A DNA stretch of 64,000 bases, from positions 4,137,036 through 4,201,035 of the forward strand of contig CM055740.1 of the NCBI GenBank assembly GCA_029465975.1, given 5' to 3'. Below the pieces are notes generated by a model. That model had not been told where the DNA came from and did no database searches. It worked only from the letters and a program-made list of their open reading frames with translations. This stretch comes from Dallia pectoralis (lineage: Eukaryota; Chordata; Actinopteri; Esociformes; Umbridae). Every line of letters begins with the position of its first letter. Positions within the stretch are counted from its first letter, which is position 1. A program made the translations under genes and the position numbers. Positions 36,801 to 48,800 of this stretch are shown here, piece by piece.

Positions 36801-39800
36801 CTTCTACCTCGAACCACAGTGTTGTTCTTCAACAGGGACAGACCAATGAACTGTTCATAATACTCTTTCCTATTCACATCAAAACATACCTTGTCCCGCT
36901 TCGGCACAGTCCACAGTAAAGTATGTGGGCTCGTTAGCCTTGAGCCCAGTCTTCTCCACGCCGGGCCCATAGACCTTGACCTTTTCTGGGTGGCAGCCCT
37001 CTCCAACAATCACCTGAATGGGAGAAATGGTGTCAGTCGCAAAAAACACCACAACTGACACCCGAAGCACTAACACCGTATATTGTAGCGTAACAATGAG
37101 CCTGCATCTACCTAAGTGGCTTTAGCTCGAAGGGCTAACATAGTCCGACAATGTCCAGTCAATGACTCACCCTGAAGGGGCTGTTGGGCACATTCACGTC
37201 TCCCCAGGTGATGATGATGGTGTGTTTGATGGGCTTCACGGGGATGTAAACACACAGGAAGGTCCCGTCACCCTGGTCAGTGATCTTCAGGTCGATGGCG
37301 ACGCCCTCCGAGTCCTGGGCGTAGATCTTAAGGTGGCCCTTGCCCGCCAGACGAGCATCGACGGTGAACTCCGCCGGTTTGTTCACGATGACACCAGTGG
37401 CCTCCAGACCCGGACCAAAAGCTTTCACCTGGAACGCAGAAGAACCACCATCTCAATCATGGAAACAGACCTACCAAATCGGTGCTTCGGTCAAACTAGT
37501 TTGCGTGCTCTGTTTATGTATACGAGGGTGATTTCGCACGGCGCATATATTAAGCAGACGCGGAGCGTGGTCATTGGCTGTGGCGGAATCCAACCTTCTC
37601 TGGGAAGCAGTCATTGGCTGCTGGGAGGATGTGGGCCATGAATGGGCTGTCCTTGATGTCTTCATCGTCACAGATGACGTGGACGGCGTAGTCCCCTGGC
37701 TCCGTTGGCCAATAGCGCACGTCACAGGAGCCGTCCCCCTTATCGTCACACTCTATCCTGGCCTGGGACGGGCCCTCGATTGAGAAGCCTGGGGTACGGC
37801 GGAGGTGGAGAATGTCACACTGTACTTTATAAAATATTTAAGGTCAAGGTTCAAATTTGTCCTGATGTCCTGCATCCTTCCTGCCTTACCCAGAGTTCCC
37901 ACTTCAGTGCCGATGGCCTCAACCACAAAGTCAGCCGACTTGCCCACCTGGCCGGTAACCAGGCCTGGACCCCACGCCCTCACCTTCTGGAGCCCTGCCT
38001 TCTCACTAACCTCCACCTCGAAAGGACTGCAGACGACAAACACAGAACGTGTGTGAGACCCGCGTAAAAAAGCCTATGTAGTGGATCAGTAGGCTAATCG
38101 TTAAACGAGTACATATAACAAGTGAAAGGCTTTATAATGAATATTAATATAAACGTTAAGACATTCACCCCTATGCACCAATTTGTCCTCACCTGCGTGG
38201 AATGGGCTGTCCTCCCCAGGTAATATGGACCGTGTATTTACCCGGGTGGCTGGGGATGTATTCACACTCGTACACGCCGTCGCCCACATCCCTCATTTTG
38301 ACGGGCTGCTCGACTCCGCTGGGTCCCAACACTGACACCCTGAGGTCTCCGCTGCCAGACCCCTTGGTGAACACCTTGAAGTCAGCCACCTCCTTCACCC
38401 TCACCCCCTTAGGCTGGAGCCCCCGGCCGGTGGCGCGGCAAGCGTTGGCGTTGACGGCTGGAGAGAGAGAGAGAGGGACGGTTCAGACGAACAGGGTGAC
38501 AGACGCTGACACGGGGAGGCCGCTGGACAGAAGCGTTCGCGTACGGGGGAAAAGCCATATTATGCAAATATATGCAAACATGATGCATACAAGATGCAAC
38601 AGAGAATGACCACCGGAAGGATTCAGAACATCGTTAGTCGAATGCCACGTATGATAGCAGCTTTGTAACCGGGCAATACAGTAGAGACAGGACAATGCTG
38701 AATGCAGTAGACGTTGAAGAATACCGGTTGCAGCAGGAAGAAATAGAATTTCAGGCATCAACAGACTTTTCAGTCCAATGGAAGAGTTGATTGCAGGCTG
38801 TAGTCGAAAGTTTTTGCGCCAAATAAAATTCATGAATGTTAACCCCGTCCCGGGGACACACTGCGAGCAAAAACACTTGAAACGTTTATATCGGTTCGAT
38901 CTGCGAAGCGCCGTCTCATCGACCGACGGAAATCACAGTCCTGGCTAGAGTCGCTGTGTGTGCAATAAACCCAAGATGGCTGGCACATCTGGCGGAAAAC
39001 GCTCAAGCAAGGCAGTCGTTATGGTCACACGAGGACATCCGCATAGCATCGGGAACAGAGCATCGGCAGAGTGGGGGTAGAGCCCGGCAGGACGGTCAGC
39101 CGGCTGGACCACCGGGCACACAGCATCGGGCACAGAGCGTCGGCAGAGTGGGGGTGGAGCCCGGCAGGACGGTCAGCCGGCTGGACCATAGGGCACAGAG
39201 CATCGGGCACAGAGCATAGGCAGAGTGGGGGTGGAGCCCGGCAGGACGGTCAGCCGGCTGGACCACAGGGCACAGAGCATCGGGCACAGAGCGTCGGCAG
39301 AGTGGGGGTGGAGCCCGGTAGGACGGTCAGCCGGCTGAACCACAGGGCACAGAGCATCGGGCACAGAGCATAGGGAGAGTGGGGGTGGAGCCCGGCAGGA
39401 CGGTCAGCCGGCTGGACCACAGGGCACAGAGCATCGGGCACAGAGCATAGGCAGAGTGGGGGTGGAGCCCGGCAGGACGGTCAGCCGGAAGGCCCCCACC
39501 CAGAGGACCCATACTAACTTGGTCGGCCCTTTGGTCTGCCAGCGGGTGAAGGGACCGGCCCTTTCTTGGCCCCCGGCCCCCTCTGCCCCCCCGGGGAGCC
39601 GAGGACAGACTGGGGTGTTATCTTAACTGGAGGAGGGCCCACGACAGGGGGAGGAGCTAAAAACCACAGACAGGAGGTTAATTTAACTTTAACACAGTTA
39701 ACCTGTTCTTGACAGGGCACCAAAACTCAATTTCCGCCTAAAATGACCCACCCTCAATCTAAACGGACATAATACATACAATAAGAACCCGCCCTCTTGG

Positions 39801-42800
39801 AGATTAGCCATTCACCTTCGATTTCGATGTCAGTTCTTCCTGGAAAACTCAAACATTTGGAGCGAAAACAATGCTTCTTGATTGTTGAAAACTTCTATTC
39901 TCGACCGAATATGGATTATAATGGATTACTGTGGGTCATAAACAATGCTGATAATATCCCTGGGACTATAGGAAAACGAAAAACGATCGACTTTGGCTGA
40001 TGTAAGTACAATATTATAGTATATTATCGCTATGGTTTAAAAATGTTTGCTACGATGATGACGTCATCGTCCGCCTTTAGCAGTCGACTGGGTGAGACGG
40101 GCGGGACAAAACGTCACAGTGGTGTCGACAGTTATGTGTGTGGGGTGACAGACAGAAAGCGAGGGCAAGCTCAGCGATCACCTTCTGAGATGTTCACCCG
40201 GAAGTGGCTCTTGGGAATCTCCTGGCCGGCAAACAGGACGTGGATGATGTGGGGGCCCTCCAGCACGGGCCGATAGGTGCAACGGAAAACGCTGTCCCCC
40301 CTGTTCTCCAGGATCACCTCCACCGTGTCCTTCTTCCCTTCGGGGTCCACGATGATGACACTCACGTCCCCGTTACCTGCACCTAGACGAGACAGCAAAA
40401 CATGCTCAATCGATGGACTGTTACCTGGCCATGCGATCAAAAAACAAGGAAACGCGGACCGTTCCTTCTTTAGTTTCACCGGGTTTTTATAGCGTCCCTG
40501 TGAATGAGTAATGCATCCCAGTCCTTACCGGCTGTATAGATATCGAAGTACGTGGGTTTGTTGGCCACGTTGCCGGTAGGTTCCAGGCCCGGGCCTCTGG
40601 CTTGGACCTTTTGGGCATCCCCCAAAGCTCTGGCTACGTTCACCATATAGGGGCTCTTATCAATGTCCTGTCCGGCGAACAGCACTTTCACCTGAGGAGA
40701 GGCATGTTGAGTAAGTCAATGCACTTCAGGGCAGAACCACGGAGAACGAGACAAACAATGTGTCTCCGTCTGGATAAGTCGTGCTACTCATCTGCGCACT
40801 AGAAAGTTAAGTACTCGTTTGTGTTATGCCTTTTCACTGTAGTCGGTGTACTTTTAACCTGAAGGAGAACTACCGCCTTCAAGAGAAGATAGCGAAGTTA
40901 GAGTCTCGGTTACAGGTGCATGTGTCAGGGAAGGCTTATGGTAGAGCAGACAGGCAAGCTATTGCGCCTGTGCCACTAGGAACACAGCATAGAGCTAGCC
41001 CCTCGGCACAGCCCTGGCAGCCGGGCAACTCCTTCAAGTCTTTCTCGGCTACTGGAAAGAATTGCTACCGACCGGCGAAAATTAGTCTTTCCAACCGATT
41101 TTCTCCCTTAGAGTCGGAACCACTGCCCGAGCCGTGCTCTGATGGGAACGAACGGCTTGCAATTTCTGCTGGCAGCCCGGAAAAACTGAAAACGCTAGTT
41201 ATTGGCGATTCCATTACTCGCAGTATTAGATTAGAGGATCAGCCAGCGATCATTCATTGTTTACCGGGGGCAGGGCCACCGACGTAGCCGCTAATCTGGA
41301 GTTGGTGCTAGCGAAGTCTAAAACTGGAAAGCGTAGGGAGTATAGAGATATTGTTATTCACGTTGGCACTAACGATGTTAGGATGAGGCAGTCAGAGGTT
41401 ACGAAGCAGAACCTAGCGTTAGCGTGTAGTTTAGCTAAAAAGATGTGTCGGCATCGAGTAATAGTCTCTGGCCCCCTGCCAGCTAGGGGCAGTGATGAGA
41501 TCTACAGCAGACTCTCACAGCTCAATCGCTGGCTGAAGACGGAGTTCTGCCCGTCGCAATCGATAGGTTACGTGGATAATTGGCCAGGTTTTGGGACTCG
41601 CCCAGGAACAGGGTCAAGCCTGATCTGCTGAAGAGCGACGGACTCCATCCTAGCTGGAGAGGTGCTCTTCTTTTGTCTAGGAATATAGCTAGGAGACTCA
41701 CTCCTATAGTGTTAACATGAGATAGGGTGCAGGTCAGGCAGCAGGCTGTTAGCCAGCCTGCTAGTCTAGTGGGATCTGCTGATAGCATAGCCAGAGCAGT
41801 CAGCAAACCCTGCACCATCGACACCGTCATTAAAAATAGGCTCAATAAAATAAAAAAAGGTAGTGTTAATAAAAGCAACCTTGTTAATATAAGCCCCTCA
41901 ATTAGTCCAGTCATAAATAAAACTGACATTAACATCTCATATCTAAAAATAGGTCTCCTAAATATTAGATCACTTACCTCAAAAGCAATTACAGTAAATG
42001 AATTAATTACTGATCATAAATTAGACCTAATTGCCCTGTGTGAAACCTGGCTTAAGCCTGATGAATTTATTCCTTTAAATGAAGCTTCCCCTCCAGGTTA
42101 CACCAGTGATCAGATTCCCGTGCATCCCGTAAAGGGGGGTGTTGCTAATATTTATGCTACACAATATAATCTTTCATTAAAACAAATCACTGGGTTTGTG
42201 TCTTTTGAAGTATTACTTATGAGAACAAATCAGGGCAATACCTCGTTTTTGATAGCTACTATCTACAGGCCTCCTGGGCCGTACACATTGTTCCTAAGTG
42301 AGTTTCCAGAATTCTTGTCCAACATTGTAGTCATGGCAGATTCAATTTTAATCGCTGGTGATTTTAACATCCATATGGAAAATACCAATGACCCTCTTCA
42401 AAAGGCATTTAATGCCATAATTGACTCGGTAGGTTTTCTCCAGCACGTTTCAGGACCTACGCACTGTCACAATCATACTTTAGATTTAGTGTTGTCAAAG
42501 GGAATAAATGTAATTGATCTAACTATTTTTCCTCAAAATCCTGGTTTATCTGACCATAATCTTATAACATTTAGCATTAAAACAAGTGACACTTTTGCCC
42601 CCAGGTAGGGATCTTTAAAACCCGTTGCATAAATTCTATGACTACTAATAAATTTATTGACGCACTTCCAGGCTCGTTCGGCCTGCTAAATGATGGTAGA
42701 GCTACATCATCTATACACAATCAAATAGAGGATCTAAACGATATACTGCATAAGACTTTAGATGCTGTGGCACCCCTAAAAACAAAACCAATACGAAATA

Positions 42801-45800
42801 AGAAACTTGCTCCCTGGTACACTGACACTACTAGAACACTTAAGCAAGCCTCCAGAAAATTGGAGCGAAAGTGGCGCTCCACGAAGTTAGAAGTATTTAG
42901 ACTAGCCTGGATTGATAGTACTGTGCTATACCGCAAATCACTTATAAGTGCTCGATCAGCTTACTTATCTAATCTAATCGACACAAACAAAAATAATCCT
43001 AAATTTCTTTTTGACACAATTGCAAAACTCACTAAAAAGCAATGTTTAACCAATGAAGTGGGTCTTCACTTTAGTTGTGATGAATTCATGAACTACTTCG
43101 ATGAAAAAATAATGAACATTAGAAAAGAAATTGCAAATTGTACCCTTAACTGCCTTAGTTCTCAAAAACTTTGTTGTACTGTGAGCCCGCAGAGCTGCCC
43201 TGATTTAGTTTCAATGGCGACTCTTGAATCTTTTGTACCTGTGTCTCTTGAAACATTTACAAAATTAATAAATAGTTCAAAATCAACCAACTGTCAACTA
43301 GACCCAATTCCAACTAAATTACTTAAGGAGTTACTTCCTGTGCTTGGCCCATCAATGTTGAACATAATAAATTGCTCCCTGTCCTCCGGATCAGTGCCAA
43401 CCTCACTAAAAATTGCAGAAATTAAGCCTCTGCTAAAAAAATGTAACTTAGACCCAGACATCCTAAAAAACTACCGACCAATATCAAATCTCCCGTTTCT
43501 TTCAAAAATCCTAGAAAAATCTGTCTCACTACAACTTACGGCCTTTCTGAAGACAAATAATATATATGAAAAACTTCAGTCCGGTTTTAGACCCCATCAT
43601 AGCACTGAGACTGCACTTGTTAAGGTGGTAAACGACCTTTTATTGGCTTCTGACAAAGGTTCTGCATCTCTCCTATTGCTTCTTGATCTTAGTGCTGCCT
43701 TTGACACTATTGATCACTCCCTTCTCTTGGAGAGATTAGAGACCCTTGTTGGGCTAAGAGGACATGTTCTCGATTGGTTTAGATCTTATTTATCAGATAG
43801 ACTTCAGTTTGTTTGTGTAGATGGCTTATCCTCTAACAAATCAAAGGTATGCTTTGGTGTTCCACAAGGCTCAGTCTTAGGACCACTTCTGTTCTCACTC
43901 TATATGTTACCTTTGGGTAATGTAATTCGAAAACATAATGTCAATTTTCACTGCTATGCCGATGACACGCAGCTGTATATTGCTATGAAACATGGAGAAG
44001 CCCCTAAATTAGCCACTATGGAAGCTTGTGTTTCAGATATACGAAGGTGGATGACAGAGAATTTTCTGCTCCTAAATTCAGATAAAACTGAAATGCTAGT
44101 TTTAGGACCTAAGAAACAGAGAGATTTATTGACAGACCTTACGCTGAACCTAAACGGATGTATAGTCATTTCACAAAAAAACGTCAAAAACCTTGGAGTG
44201 ACCCTTGACCCGGATCTCTCATTTGACGATCACATAAAATATATTTCAAGGACAGCATTTTTCCATCTTCGGAATATTGCAAAAATCAGAAATTATTTAT
44301 CAAAAATTGATGCAGAAAAACTAATCCATGCTTTTGTTACCTCAAGATTAGATTATTGCAATGTTCTATTCTCTGGTTACCCTGATAAATCAGTAAACAA
44401 ACTTCAATTAGTACTTAATACGGCTGCTAGAATCTTAACTAGAACTAAGAAATTTGACCACATTACCCCAGTTTTAGCCTCTTTACATTGGCTGCCTGTT
44501 AAGGCTAGGGCAGACTTTAAAGTACTACTGTTAACATATAAAGCTTTACATCAACTTGCTCCCACCTACCTCGCTGAATTAGTCCAGCCATACATACCCA
44601 CGCGTAACCTTAGATCAAAGGATGCCGGTCTCCTAATTGTACCTAAAATTTCGAAACAAACAGCTGGAGGTAGAGCCTTCTCCTATAGAGCTCCTCTATT
44701 ATGGAATGAGTTGCCAATCTGGGTTAGAAATGTAGATTCTGTTCAAACCTTTAAATCACAATTAAAAACATATCTTTTCAGTAAGGTCTATGGTTGAGTG
44801 TAATATGGCCCAGGGTACGAAGGTTGAACGGAAGGCTCGGATCTCATTCCGCCCTGCTGTCTTTGCCTTGCGGGTTCACATCTCCCCTGGGGTGTCCTCT
44901 CGATTGCTGCCTGGGGGTGGAGTCACTGGCTCGCTATGGTTCCCTGTTGTTGCCTCTCGAGTAGCTTTTTGAGCAAAAACGATACCTCCAGGCTGCTGCC
45001 TGGGGGGTGGAGTCACTGGCTCGCTATAGCTCTCCTTTGTTCGCTCAATCCGAGTAGCTAGTGAACAAACTCTGATTATCCCAGTTAACTGTGGGGAGGA
45101 GTCACTGGTTCGCTTAGCTCTCCTTTGTTCGCTCAATCCGAGTAGCTGGTGAATTAAACTCTGATTATCCCAGTTAACTGTGGGGAGGAGTCACTGGGTC
45201 GCTATAGTGCTCCGTTGCAGCCTCAATTCGAGTAGCTTTGTGAGCAAAAACTAAACCTCCCATATGCTCCTCGGAGTGTGGATGTCACTGGCTCGCTATA
45301 GCTCTTGTTTGTTCCACCAGCTCGAGTAACTTTGTGAGCAAAAACTAAACCTGCCCGAGTGGTCATGGTCGATTGGCGTCCCTGGGTTGATGCTCGGCAT
45401 AGTGGGTGGGTGTTTTCCGGCCTATTGGGCCCTGTTTCGGGGTTTACCCTGTTCAGGGCCCCAGCTTCACTGGACCCCCCTGTCTCATTCTAAGATCTAT
45501 GCTGCTATATTATGGTGCCGGGGACGTAGGGAACCAGGGTGTCTAATGTTTCCTGTGTCCTGTCTCTACTAACATCTGTCTGGACTTGTCCTGGGTTTAC
45601 CCGTTCATGGCCATTGTCTCACTAACCCCCCTGTCTCCTTTTAAAGTATTATGTTCGGTATACTATTGTACAGGGAACTAGTGTCCAACCTTTCCCTGTG
45701 TTTGTGTCCACTTCTGTCAGGGGACCGCTCCAGCTTGGAGCATATGCCGGATCCTCCCTGGGGCCCCTGACTGTGCGGCTGACAGAACAGCTGGTGCAAC

Positions 45801-48800
45801 CGGAGCTTCTTCCTCCAAGTCCTATCAAATCCATCATCCCTCCTGGACATCCCGGACTATTTTGCGTTTTCAGTTTTCACACCTCGCTTGTTGTACTGTC
45901 ATAAACTGACCCAGCCCAGCCAGAAGAGGACTGGTGATCCCTCAGAGCCTGGCTCCTCTCTAGGTTTCTTCCTAAATCTGACTTTCAGGGAGTTTTTCCT
46001 AGCCGCCGTGTGTCAACTTGTTCAACTTGTTGATGTTTGCTCTGTCGGATTCAGGCTGGTGATTGTAAAAGCACTTTGTGACAACTTTTGTTGTAAAAAG
46101 GGCTTTATAAATAAATTTGATTGATTGATTGATTGATTGAACAAATGTGGTGTTCCACGGAGGTGTTCCAATGCATTGACTGGTACATTACAGCGATGGG
46201 GCAGATACAGAGATATTAACTCTGGGATTCATGGACTGGTGTCCTCACCTTGTGGAGCCCCTCCACCTTAGGGACGTAGGTGACGCTGTAGGTCCTCTTC
46301 CTGTCGTTGTTGAACACCACCCGAGCCTCCTCAGTATGTCCCTCTGGGTCCGTCACGTACACCAGCACCTCAGCCTGGCCAGCCTCCACCGTTTCCACGG
46401 TGAACATAGCCGGCTTTAGAACGATGTTGCCGTGGGGCTCGATACCTGGGAGGCCAAGACATCATCCCATCATCCACATCATCCAGATCATCACATCATC
46501 CACGTCATCACATCATCCACATCATCCAGATCATCCAGATCATCACATCATCCACATAATCACATCATCCACATCATCCAGATCATCACATTATCCAGAT
46601 CCTCACATCATCCAGATCATCACATCATCCACATCATCACATCATCCACATCATCCAGATCATCCACATCATCCACGTCATCACATCATCCACGTCATCA
46701 CATCATCCACATCATCCAGATCATCACATCATCCACATCATCCAGATCATCACATCATCCAGATCCTCACATCATCCAGATCATCACATCATCCACATCA
46801 TCACATCATCCACATCATCACATCATCCACATTAGCGCTGATCTTTTTCCATTACACATCTTAGTATTTTGGCAGGCACTCAAATTAAGTACATATAACA
46901 GTTTGACCGCTACCGATGGTCAAATGTTATTTCTGTACAGAGGGTGGTAGGTTTGGCACAGGGCCGGATGGTGTCTGTCCCAGCGGTACCTACCCGGACC
47001 GTAAGCCCTGGCCTTTTTGGGGTACAGCTGAACCCCTCTGGGTTTGAGAGGCGCGCCTGGCTTCAGTTTGGCTTTGGGGAACTGGGACAGATAGGTCATC
47101 ACGGAGTGCTCATCCACGTCAGGGTCTACAATCTCCTCCGGGGCGATCACCTAGGCAACAAGAGGAGGGTTATGGGTAAAAAGGGAAAAGTGGAACACTG
47201 GAGGAGTATGACGGCATCGCCACTAACAGCTGTGCTTCCTCACGGGTCTCTAAACAGGGTGTTGTCTGGTCTTTACTTTAATAAAGGTATAAGGGATTGG
47301 GAAAGCCCAGTGGTAAATCCATCTACTTGACAACTGTTAGACGTCAGAGCTAACAATGCTAACAGACATAAAATCTGATTTCCCTACTCGTATTGCCGCA
47401 TACAACAATAGCCCTCCATTGTCCCCGGGCTGGGATGGACCCTGGTGTTGGGTGAAGCTGTCTATATTTAACCCCCAGTACTGCAGGGTTCAGCGCCGTG
47501 ACCTTCATCAGATATGCAGACCGGGGGGATTTAGCCCAAAGCCAAACCCTCCCACGGCTCATCTGGAGGCCACGAGGCAGCCCTGTGCCTGGGGTTAATC
47601 CCCCCTGCTGGGACCCTGGGCCTCCATGACACTGTCCTGCCTAATATACACAGTCAACTGGCTGATCACACCCGGGGCCCCGCGGCCCCAACCGCCTGGA
47701 TGTGTCCACACAGACTAAATATAAGATGATACCCTATTTATACTAGTGACTTACGTACACGGGTGCATGCAGTTCACATGTGGGGGGAAGGGCTCTGGGA
47801 ATCAAACCCAGTACCCTGGCTGTGCCAACTGAGCTACTACACACTCTACATGTGCGAAGGAGAAGATGTGCACACACACACACAAAGTAAAATATATAGC
47901 ACATATGAAAGTTTCAGTCTTGGAAGTGAATTAGGCAAATGTTTACCTCGACATGCCATTGGGGATATCAGGGGGTAGTATTGGGCCAATAAACAACAGC
48001 TAAGAGCTGTTCTAGGAACCAATGAGAGCATACTTTGTGGTCTTAAGCTGTTGTTTATTGGCCCAATACTACCCCCTGATATCCCCAATGGCATGTCGAG
48101 GTAAACATTTGCCTGCCTAAACACACAGTGACAATGCCGGCTGACCAGTGACACCACTGTGATTTGTCCTACCTGAGGCACGCCCAGCCAGTCGTCAGCC
48201 TGCTGCATGGCCTCTCTGGCATTCTCCACAGGCTGGTTTGGGTCCCAGGCCTGCCAGTCAGGGCACAGACCTACAGAGAGAGAGAGAGGGGAAGGCACAG
48301 GAAAGAGGGGGGAGACGAGAGAATGGGCAGAGAGAAACGGGGGGACAGTTTAGAAGAGGTTCAGGGTGATGACATGGATGGCCGGGACATCGTCAAACAA
48401 TTATGAATGTAGAAAAATCGAGTCACATGACGTAGATATAAAGTTGCGATTGGCCGATATAATTCAGCAAACTCCTACCGGGCCTAAAATCATTCCCAAA
48501 CGCTTCTCTCCTCCAGTCTGTACAGATATATGTGTGGAGCTCCACAATCGCAAAAGATGCAGGCATCCTCTCACCGTTTCTTTCCCCACGTCTCGCTAGC
48601 TTGTAACACAGGCAGGCTAAACCGTAGGAATACCCCTACCAGACCGAGCAGTCCCATTCACGTCGATGGCTCTGTGCCGGGTGCACTGAAGTGTAGTTCT
48701 ACGTCGATTTGCTAAACTGTCGCGTGCTGCTAATGCTTTAAATGGATTAGCAGTTAGCTGTGCAGCGAGGTTCATTGACTCAGAGAGCCCAGAGCTCAAA

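Larger units (their letters stand above)
40770..46140 (+). mobile_element. L2-clade LINE in flnc intron 5, antisense
   Basis: A non-LTR retrotransposon with two ORFs, a 3' region of about 1.3 kb and a TGATTGATTGATTGA tail at 46117-46140. ORF1 carries an SGNH esterase-like domain; ORF2 carries an APE-type endonuclease and a reverse transcriptase. The tail type, the absence of RNase H, and the 3' end (AAGCACTTTGTGACAAC, GGGCTTTATAAATA) fit the L2 group common in teleosts. The left limit is uncertain and no target-site duplication was identified. It lies opposite in strand to flnc, so it enters the pre-mRNA only as antisense. Three frame breaks, all at homopolymer runs, interrupt it. Confidence 0.88.
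47151..48172 (-). other. flnc: flnc intron 3
   Basis: Holds a tRNA-like SINE fragment (47720-47850) and a near-perfect palindrome (47931-48120), both listed separately. The rest is unique. Confidence 0.7.

Noticed and set aside
40826..41720. A host esterase gene
   Set aside because: The SGNH-type motifs belong to LINE ORF1: they are directly upstream of endonuclease/reverse transcriptase and on the element's strand.
47780..47850. A functional tRNA gene on the minus strand
   Set aside because: A- and B-box-like words are present but too close together to hold an anticodon arm; better explained as a SINE fragment.
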